From: Alphaproteobacteria bacterium
Lineage (GTDB): Bacteria; Pseudomonadota; Alphaproteobacteria; Rhodospirillales; Rhodospirillaceae
Assembly: GCA_015228695.1 (NCBI GenBank)
Contig: JADGDA010000202.1
Coordinates: 1-5,042, forward strand
Direction of reading: 5' to 3'
Length of the DNA: 5,042 nt
Shown here in pieces: positions 1-5,042 of the stretch. The notes beneath the pieces are model-generated. The model saw nothing but the letters and a program-made list of their open reading frames with translations, was not told the DNA's origin and made no database searches. How positions within the stretch are numbered: the first letter of the stretch is position 1; every line of letters starts with the position of its first letter. The translations under genes and the position numbers were made by a program.

Positions 1-2
1 CC

Positions 3-1181
3 GGGCCGGCGGTGCCCGTGGTTCCGATCGCCGCCGCAGTCTCCCCCCCGGCAGCCTCCGCCCGTCGTTCGAAGCGGGCCCGCGAGTTCGTCGGCTACCT
101 CGGCAAGATGGTCGGACGCGGGCAGGTCCATGAGATCGAAGCGTTCCCCGACGAACGGGCGGTGAGCCCATCGATGCGGCGTATGCCGTCCACGCTCGAC
201 GTGAAGGAGATCAGGAGGCACATCGAAGGGTTGGGCGGCCATTACGTGGACGAACTCGTGGAGCGCTTCCACGAGGCATTGAACTACCTCCCCCGCAAGC
301 ACTTCGTGATCCTCAAGGGACTTTCGGGCACCGGCAAGACGCAGCTCGCGCTGCAATACGCCCGGGCAGTCCACGGCCTCGGCGCCGGCGAACCCGACCC
401 GCTCCTGTTCGTCTGTCCTGTCCGTCCCGAATGGACGGACCCGACGGGGCTCACGGGCTACCACGACGTGCTGACCAACCGCTACGTCGTCCCTCCGTTC
501 CTTGAGGCGCTGCTGGTCGCCACGGCCTACCGGGACTCTCCGGTGTTCGTGGTCCTCGACGAGATGAACCTCGCCCGGGTGGAGCACTATTTCTCGGACG
601 TGCTGTCCGCCATCGAGTCGAGGCACCCGATCCAACTGCACTCCGGCTCCGTGCCGCTGGAAGGCAGTGTCGGTGGCGAGATCAGGGCCGAGATCGAGTT
701 CCCGCCCAACGTCTTCCTGGTCGGCACCATCAACGTCGACGAGAGCACCAACCCCATGTCCGACAAGGTCTTGGACCGCGCGGTGACCATCGACGTCTCC
801 AAGGTCGACCTCGCCGGGTTCTTCGGAAAGCTGAAGGGCCGCGAGCCCGAGCTAGGGCCGTCGATCGACGCCTGCTCACCGACGCTGGAGGCAGTCAACG
901 CCGTCATGACCCCGCACTCGCAGGGCTTCGGCTACCGCGTGGCAGAGGAGTTCATCCGCTACCATGCCTTCGCGACGAAGGCCGCAGGCAGGGCGTCCGG
1001 GGATGTCCTGGACGACATGATGGTCCAGAAGGTCCTCGTGAAGCTGAAGGGCTCCCACGCCCAGCGGAAGATGCTCGACGGCCTGAAGAAGCCGCTGGAC
1101 GGCAGGACGCGGTCGATCGAGGTCGTGGAGCGTATGGAGGCGGAACTGGACGAATTTGGCTCCTTCCGAAACGGAAGGTGA
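3..1181 (+). CDS. McrB-like AAA+ NTPase, 5' truncated by the window edge
   Basis: This is the motor subunit of a McrBC-like restriction system, a AAA+ protein that would form a ring and drive a partner nuclease along DNA. Counting residues from the GTG at base 12, Walker A is GLSGTGKT (103-110) and Walker B is VFVVLDEMN (178-186). The sensor-1 region is LVGTINVDES (236-245), the arginine-finger-like KVLDRA is at 252-257, and a GYRVAEEF sensor-2-like helix follows at 307-314. The C-terminal VLVKLKGS segment is typical of McrB-family AAA domains. The frame is open to the left edge with no stop, so the GTG at base 12 is probably internal. The first ~60 residues, Pro/Ala-rich then basic, look like a linker after an unseen N-terminal domain, perhaps the DNA-recognition part. 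E. coli McrB has NTAD where this protein has NVDE, so GTP specificity is uncertain. The gene ends 4 nt before the likely start of its nuclease partner. The family call is firm; the target is unknown. Confidence 0.9.
   Translation, partial: GPAVPVVPIAAAVSPPAASARRSKRAREFVGYLGKMVGRGQVHEIEAFPDERAVSPSMRRMPSTLDVKEIRRHIEGLGGHYVDELVERFHEALNYLPRKHFVILKGLSGTGKTQLALQYARAVHGLGAGEPDPLLFVCPVRPEWTDPTGLTGYHDVLTNRYVVPPFLEALLVATAYRDSPVFVVLDEMNLARVEHYFSDVLSAIESRHPIQLHSGSVPLEGSVGGEIRAEIEFPPNVFLVGTINVDESTNPMSDKVLDRAVTIDVSKVDLAGFFGKLKGREPELGPSIDACSPTLEAVNAVMTPHSQGFGYRVAEEFIRYHAFATKAAGRASGDVLDDMMVQKVLVKLKGSHAQRKMLDGLKKPLDGRTRSIEVVERMEAELDEFGSFRNGR
1173..1178 (+). promoter_or_regulatory. Ribosome binding site deciding the GTG start at 1186
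   Basis: The purine-rich GGAAGG lies 7 nt before the GTG at 1186, a good Shine-Dalgarno distance. It overlaps the last codons of the upstream McrB-like gene, which suggests translational coupling. The upstream in-frame TTG at 1156 lies before this site and would translate through it, so GTG 1186 is preferred. Confidence 0.6.
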
Positions 1182-1185
1182 TCCC

Positions 1186-2796
1186 GTGGAAGCCCTCTAC
1201 CTAACTCCGGCGGGATCGGACGTCGCATACCGCGTCTGGCCGTCGCCGGAACCCGTCCCCGAAGGAGCGGTCCAGGAAGCCCGCGACCACGTCCTGGAAT
1301 TGAGGGAGGCCGCGGATGCCGACAAGGCCGAACTGGCGGTCGAGGGCGTCACGCTCCAGGCCCTGCGGACCCGCTCGCCGGATACCGGCAGGTGGGTGTG
1401 GTCGCCGGGCTTCAACGCGGGCGTCGCCGAGGCTGAGTTGCGGATCCGCGGACGGACCGTCTCCCTGGAGCTCGTCACCGACCCCGCCGTCGGCAAGGCG
1501 ACGCGCGAGGCGTTCGACGTCATGGTCGGCGAAATCCTGTCCGACACCCTCGCCCTCCTGTCCGCGGGCGGGCACAGGACCGGCCTCTCCAAAGGGGTCG
1601 GAGGTCGCCCCCCGCCGCTGGCGCGGCTGGAATACCTGCGTTCGAGGGCCGATCGCATCGCGGCGGCCGTGAGGTCGATCGACGCTTCGCCACGTCGAAC
1701 GCTTGTCGCGGAGACCGAAGCTCTCCCGTACTGGCGGGCCAAGGCAGCCACGGGCATGGAGATCGCGCGGTCGGTGGCCATTTCGCGCCTTATCCCGGAC
1801 ATGAACGATCCGTCCGTCCTCCCCGCAGCATTGCGTGGGCACCTGCCTGCGAAAATCAGGAAGACCGTTCGCCGCTCCAGCCTCGACATCCCCGAGCACA
1901 GGGCGATCAAGGCGTGTCTCCGCCACTGGGGCCAGTGGCTCTGCGACGCCGGCGACCTCCTCGCGGCCGCGCCGCCCGAAAGCAGGAAAGGCGGGGCCGC
2001 CGCGAGGATGAGGGCCGCCGGGCGGACGCTGACGTCCCTTCTCGCTCTGCCACTCTTCGACGGGGTCGGCGAAGCGCCGCCGAGGCCTGAGGCCACACCC
2101 CTGTTCAGGCATGAGCCGCGGTACAGGGAGTTCATGCGGCTTCACGAGGAGATGGTTCTCGGCGTGACCCCGGTGTTCGGCGACTTCCTTGACCTTCCTC
2201 TCGCCCGTACCCACGAGCTGTACGAGCTGTGGGCCTACCTGCGTCTGGTCCGGGCCTCCGCCGACATGGAAGGCGGAGCCGTCGACCTCTCCCGGCTGTT
2301 CAAGGTCTCGTCGGGCGGCGTCGAAATCGCCCGCGAGCAGGTGGAGGCGAAAGCGGGCAGGATAACGGTCGCATTCCAGCGAGCTTACGGCGAATGCTGG
2401 CGGGATCCGACAGGCGTCGGCTCGTCGAGCCGGACAATGGTCCCCGACATCGTGGTCGCAGTGGAGGGTCGCCCCGTCGCCGTGGCGCTCGACGCCAAAT
2501 ACCGGATCGATGGAGGCGTGTCCGACGCGATGACCTCGGCCCACACCTACCGCGACGCCATCATCGAATACAGGGGAGGCACGACCCGCCCCCTGCTCGT
2601 CGGTTCGTTCCTGCTTTCGCCCCAGCGGATCGAGCCTGCCGGGGACTGGATGGCGGCGGGGAACCCCGCGAGGTTCTTCCACGCCGGCTACCGCGCCGAA
2701 TTCGGGATCGGCGCGTTCTCCCTCCCGGCGGATGCGGCCCCCGACGTCCCACGGCGCATCCTTGCGGAGGCCGTGGCGCTCGTCGGTGGACTCTGA
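1186..2796 (+). CDS. DUF2357 protein with C-terminal PD-(D/E)XK nuclease (McrC-like partner)
   Basis: This is probably the nuclease subunit that works with the McrB-like motor. From the GTG at 1186 the protein has 536 residues. The first ~130 residues contain alternating strand-like stretches, as expected for DUF2357. A long helical region follows, including the IPEHRAIK stretch near 235-242. The C-terminal third matches the PD-(D/E)XK fold of the DUF524/PDDEXK_7 type: a helix with YELW and a conserved Glu (about 347), then PD (420-421), then DAK (436-438), then an HTYRD helix motif (453-457). Together these give the E...PD...DxK pattern, so the active site looks intact. A TTG at 1156 would add ten residues and overlap the previous gene by 26 nt, but the GGAAGG site favours GTG 1186. 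The stop shares its last base with the ATG of the Vsr gene. Family knowledge links such proteins to McrB-type NTPases; direct pairing here is inferred from adjacency. It is not a classical McrC by sequence. Confidence 0.85.
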   Translation: MEALYLTPAGSDVAYRVWPSPEPVPEGAVQEARDHVLELREAADADKAELAVEGVTLQALRTRSPDTGRWVWSPGFNAGVAEAELRIRGRTVSLELVTDPAVGKATREAFDVMVGEILSDTLALLSAGGHRTGLSKGVGGRPPPLARLEYLRSRADRIAAAVRSIDASPRRTLVAETEALPYWRAKAATGMEIARSVAISRLIPDMNDPSVLPAALRGHLPAKIRKTVRRSSLDIPEHRAIKACLRHWGQWLCDAGDLLAAAPPESRKGGAAARMRAAGRTLTSLLALPLFDGVGEAPPRPEATPLFRHEPRYREFMRLHEEMVLGVTPVFGDFLDLPLARTHELYELWAYLRLVRASADMEGGAVDLSRLFKVSSGGVEIAREQVEAKAGRITVAFQRAYGECWRDPTGVGSSSRTMVPDIVVAVEGRPVAVALDAKYRIDGGVSDAMTSAHTYRDAIIEYRGGTTRPLLVGSFLLSPQRIEPAGDWMAAGNPARFFHAGYRAEFGIGAFSLPADAAPDVPRRILAEAVALVGGL

Positions 2797-3242
2797 TGGC
2801 GGACCGCCTCACCCCGGAGCAGCGCTCACGCAACATGGCCGGCATCCGGGGCAAGGACACCAAGCCGGAGATGCTGGTCAGACGGTGCCTCCATTCCCTC
2901 GGTTTCCGGTTCCGCCTGCACCGCCGCGACCTTCCCGGAAACCCTGACGTGGAGCTTCCCCGCTGGCGGGCCGTGGTATTCGTGCATGGCTGCTTCTGGC
3001 ACCGGCACGGTTGCCGGAACTCTCGCATGCCGGCGACCCGGACGGAGTTCTGGGAGACCAAGCTGGAACGCAACGCCGAACGGGACAAGGAGGCCGCAAG
3101 GCGCCTGAAGGTGTGCGGATGGCGGATGTTCGTCGTGTGGGAGTGTGCCCTGAGGGGGGCTGACCGCCTTTCGCCGGACGAGTTGGCGGAACGTCTGAAG
3201 GGGTTGATCGAATCGTGCGGGGACGAGGGCGAGATCCCTTAG
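2796..3242 (+). CDS. vsr: Very short patch repair endonuclease (Vsr)
   Basis: This is a complete 148-residue Vsr-type endonuclease. Family members nick 5' of the T in T:G mismatches left by deamination of 5-methylcytosine, starting short-patch repair. The sequence aligns with E. coli Vsr without gaps through the core, so residue numbers match: Met14, the LPGNPD motif with catalytic Asp51, HGCFWH with His64 and His69, and the structural zinc ligands Cys66, His71, Cys73 and Cys117. Phe67, Trp68 and Trp86, which contact or intercalate into DNA at the mismatch, are also present, as are PATRTEFW (79-86) and VWECALRG (114-121). Position 63 is Val instead of Thr. The ATG overlaps the preceding TGA by one base, and a weak GGTGGA site lies 5 nt upstream, so translation is probably coupled. 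Vsr genes usually sit beside a cytosine-5 methyltransferase, but none is in view. The identity is very secure; the sequence context of its substrate is not known. Confidence 0.96.
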   Translation: MADRLTPEQRSRNMAGIRGKDTKPEMLVRRCLHSLGFRFRLHRRDLPGNPDVELPRWRAVVFVHGCFWHRHGCRNSRMPATRTEFWETKLERNAERDKEAARRLKVCGWRMFVVWECALRGADRLSPDELAERLKGLIESCGDEGEIP

Positions 3243-3424
3243 GGGAAAGTAGCCGCAGGAAGGCGTACCGAAAGCTCGGTGCGGCGGTTGCCGCCCAAGT
3301 GGCGGCTGCGACGCCGGAGGAAGGGAAAAGCTAGCCCACCAATGGATAGCCATCAAGACTTGGCCCATCCTCCTGCCTTCCCCGTTCTTTGGACCTCCTG
3401 CCCGTCCCAGGCCTGCCTTCAGGG
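3243..3424. other. Convergent intergenic spacer
   Basis: This is 182 nt of non-coding sequence between the stops of the plus-strand Vsr gene and the minus-strand ABC ATPase gene. It holds the two stem-loops listed separately and a 9-nt direct repeat, CCTGCCTTC, at 3372-3380 and 3412-3420. I see no credible gene, RNA or promoter in it. A convincing terminator for the minus-strand gene is not visible either. Confidence 0.7.
3264..3306 (+). terminator. Two adjacent GC-rich stem-loops after the Vsr gene, possible transcript end
   Basis: The first hairpin (3264-3283) has an 8-bp stem, CGTACCGA pairing with TCGGTGCG, with one G-U pair and an AAGC loop. The second (3290-3306) has a perfect 6-bp stem, GCCGCC/GGCGGC, around CAAGT. 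They begin 22 nt after the Vsr stop, between convergent genes, where a terminator is expected. No T-run follows either stem, so this is not a standard intrinsic terminator. It may be a 3'-end stabiliser or a Rho-associated end. Confidence 0.35.
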
Positions 3425-5041
3425 CTAAGGGCCTTCGTAATAGGAGATCAGCGGAGGATGGTCTGGGTCCCCCACTGTCATGAAGCGCTCGCTGAAGTCG
3501 AGCTCGCTCTCTTCCGGCGGCTCGACGAGAAGCTGGTCGATGATGACGACCTGATGTCCCTTGAGGTCCCCCTCGGCAACCCCGTACAGATATTCGTAGA
3601 AGGCGGAGACCAGCGCGGGGTTGATGTCGGGAGTGATGTTCTTCAGCGGCGTGTCAATCATCAGGATGCTCGGGACCGGCATTCCGTTCGCGGCGGCGGT
3701 CCGATGCAGCGCCAACGCAAAGCAGATGGTGATCAGGGTCTTCTTGCCGCCGCTTCCGGCGTTGTAGAAACTGTACGCCTGTCCCTCGTCGCCGCCGGGC
3801 CAGATTTCCGGGATCAGGGTCTTCCTGTTGAAGGCGACCTTGTCCGTCCTATGCACGCCGGGCACACGCACGGCCAGGAGCGCCTCAAGGAAGTTCCGCT
3901 CAAGATCCGCGAAGTTCCTGTCGGCGTGACTTAGTTTTTGCTGCTCGTCGACGATGTCGCGCTCGACGCGCCCGATGTCCGTCGACATCGCATCGGCCTC
4001 CTCAAGCATCTTGGAGACCGCGCCGGGCATTTCCCGGACACGCTTGAGAAGGCGCATCCTCTCCCCGGCCTCGGCCATTTCCCTTTCCTTGTCGCGGAAG
4101 CGGGCGATCCTGTCCGTCTCATAGGTCGAAAGCAGACTCTCCAACTCGCGGTCCAAGACGAACTTCTCCGAACGGATGCCCTCCACCCTCTTGCGTTGCG
4201 TCACCAACGCGGCCTCATGGCGGCGTATGGATCCGTCGATGTCCAATATCCTGGCCTCAAGGTCACTTCTGACACGGGTGGCGTCGAGTGGCCGAGCCGG
4301 TTCCTCGTCCCCTTGAAGGCAAACACGGCACGCCCCTTCCGGACGCGGCCGATGCTCCGACAGCGGCCGCCCGCAATTGGGACAGTTCTCGAACGCGCTC
4401 CCTGCCAGCACCTCCCTGGCCCGATTGGCCCGGTCAGTCTTGAATTTCATCGCGATGAGTTCGGAGCGCAGCTCCTTCTGTTCCGCGATTCGCAGTTGAA
4501 GGTCTTCCGCGACCTCCTGTTCCTTGAGTAGCTGGTCGGACAGATGGCGCAGCCGAAGACGCCGCTCATCCGCAAAGTGGGTTTCCGACGCGTAGGTCTG
4601 CTTATCCTCCGCGAGCCACACGGCGATCTCCTCCGACCTTACGCGGGCCGCGTCCAACTGGGATTCGATCTCGGTCTCGGACGAAAAGCCAAAGCCGGCA
4701 AGGAATTCAGAAATCTTCTTGGCGGCGTCCCGCTTCGACCGCTGTTCGGCGCGAAGGGACTGGAGTTCGACCTCAAGCGAACTGAGCCGCTCGCTGTAGT
4801 AGCCGGTGAAGAAGTTCAGGGAATCCTTGCTCTTTTCGGCGAGTACGGGGGTGTTCAGCCGGAAGAACGAGGAGTCCAGATCCTCCTGCTCCAGATAGCA
4901 GAACTTGAGGAGGTCCCTGAAGCTCAGGCGGACCATCGGCGAGTCCGCGTCGCCGGTCCTCCGCCTGACCCTGATGATGGGAAAACCAAGAAGATGGAAA
5001 AGGAGGTCGCTCAGGTTCTGTATGTCCGTGCCGTACGCCAC
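3425..5041 (-). CDS. Rad50/SMC-like ABC ATPase with coiled coils and a four-Cys tip module, 5' truncated by the window edge
   Basis: This is the C-terminal 538 residues of a Rad50/SbcC-like ATPase, a class that binds or tethers DNA ends and powers repair or defence complexes. Residues are counted from the GTG at 5041, which is probably internal because the frame is open to the edge. A Q-loop-like segment is at 48-60 (FCYLEQEDLDSSF). A charged coiled-coil arm spans about 83-215, and CPNC (220-223) and CRVC (238-241) form a four-cysteine module at the turn. A return arm runs about 252-385. The ABC signature-like GSGGKKT (429-435) and the Walker B region SILMIDTP (458-465) follow. The usual catalytic Glu after the Walker B Asp is Thr464, and the H-loop region reads HQVVIIDQ. 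Walker A must lie off the window. It could be the ATPase of an ABC three-component-type or Lamassu-like defence module, but I cannot assign a named system. It converges on the McrBC-like operon, so it is a separate transcript. The ABC/SMC-like class is firm; the function is inferred. Confidence 0.82.
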   Translation of the reverse strand: MAYGTDIQNLSDLLFHLLGFPIIRVRRRTGDADSPMVRLSFRDLLKFCYLEQEDLDSSFFRLNTPVLAEKSKDSLNFFTGYYSERLSSLEVELQSLRAEQRSKRDAAKKISEFLAGFGFSSETEIESQLDAARVRSEEIAVWLAEDKQTYASETHFADERRLRLRHLSDQLLKEQEVAEDLQLRIAEQKELRSELIAMKFKTDRANRAREVLAGSAFENCPNCGRPLSEHRPRPEGACRVCLQGDEEPARPLDATRVRSDLEARILDIDGSIRRHEAALVTQRKRVEGIRSEKFVLDRELESLLSTYETDRIARFRDKEREMAEAGERMRLLKRVREMPGAVSKMLEEADAMSTDIGRVERDIVDEQQKLSHADRNFADLERNFLEALLAVRVPGVHRTDKVAFNRKTLIPEIWPGGDEGQAYSFYNAGSGGKKTLITICFALALHRTAAANGMPVPSILMIDTPLKNITPDINPALVSAFYEYLYGVAEGDLKGHQVVIIDQLLVEPPEESELDFSERFMTVGDPDHPPLISYYEGP

Positions 5042-5042
5042 G

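Noticed and set aside
1156..1158. TTG as the start of the DUF2357 gene
   Set aside because: It has no better ribosome binding site, overlaps the previous gene by 26 nt and adds ten non-conserved-looking residues. GTG 1186 has GGAAGG at a 7-nt spacing.
1201..2682. Long open frame on the minus strand (about 490 codons)
   Set aside because: It is antisense to the DUF2357/nuclease gene. Its translation is low-complexity Arg/Gly/Pro-rich with no motif, as expected for a GC-rich shadow frame.
2229..2795. In-frame upstream extension of the Vsr gene
   Set aside because: The extension overlaps the nuclease gene and translates to Arg/Gly/Pro-rich nonsense. The Vsr homology begins exactly at the ATG at 2796.
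3372..3420. Direct repeat CCTGCCTTC at two places 40 nt apart
   Set aside because: It is too short, with only two copies, and lies in a pyrimidine-rich stretch. It does not support a CRISPR, an attachment site or an insertion-sequence target duplication.
3389..4531. Two open frames on the plus strand (3389-3934 and 3938-4531)
   Set aside because: Both are antisense to the ABC ATPase and show no domain motifs, while the minus-strand frame has clear ABC motifs.

Overview
The window is GC-rich DNA (clearly above 60% GC, strong G/C preference at third codon positions, GTG/TTG starts) from a bacterium, most likely a high-GC proteobacterium or actinobacterium. I cannot name the lineage from sequence alone. 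No tRNA, rRNA, IS element, CRISPR array or attachment site is visible. All four genes look like nucleic-acid defence or repair functions, so this reads as the inside of a defence/restriction island.

Layout: (1) from the left edge to 1181, plus strand, the C-terminal part of a McrB-type AAA+ NTPase whose 5' end lies off the window. (2) 1186-2796, plus strand, a DUF2357-type protein with a C-terminal PD-(D/E)XK nuclease, which I take to be the McrC-like partner. (3) 2796-3242, plus strand, a complete Vsr-type very-short-patch-repair endonuclease. These three are tightly packed (4-nt gap, then a 1-nt stop/start overlap) and are probably one transcript. (4) 3243-3424, a convergent intergenic spacer with two adjacent GC-rich stem-loops just after the Vsr stop. 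(5) 3425 to the right edge, minus strand, the C-terminal 538 residues of a Rad50/SMC-like ABC ATPase. It has long coiled coils, a four-cysteine module at the coiled-coil tip, an ABC signature and a non-canonical Walker B. Its Walker A is off the window.

How they may work together: the McrB-like motor and the DUF2357/PD-(D/E)XK protein make a McrBC-like, NTP-driven restriction module, a type IV-like arrangement that normally attacks modified DNA. Vsr enzymes normally nick T:G mismatches created when 5-methylcytosine deaminates, and they travel with cytosine-5 methyltransferases. Vsr in the same operon therefore suggests that a cytosine methyltransferase, perhaps just upstream and out of view, belongs to the locus. 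That link is inference. The ABC ATPase is transcribed toward the operon from the other side and is probably the last gene of a second defence module that continues beyond the right edge.
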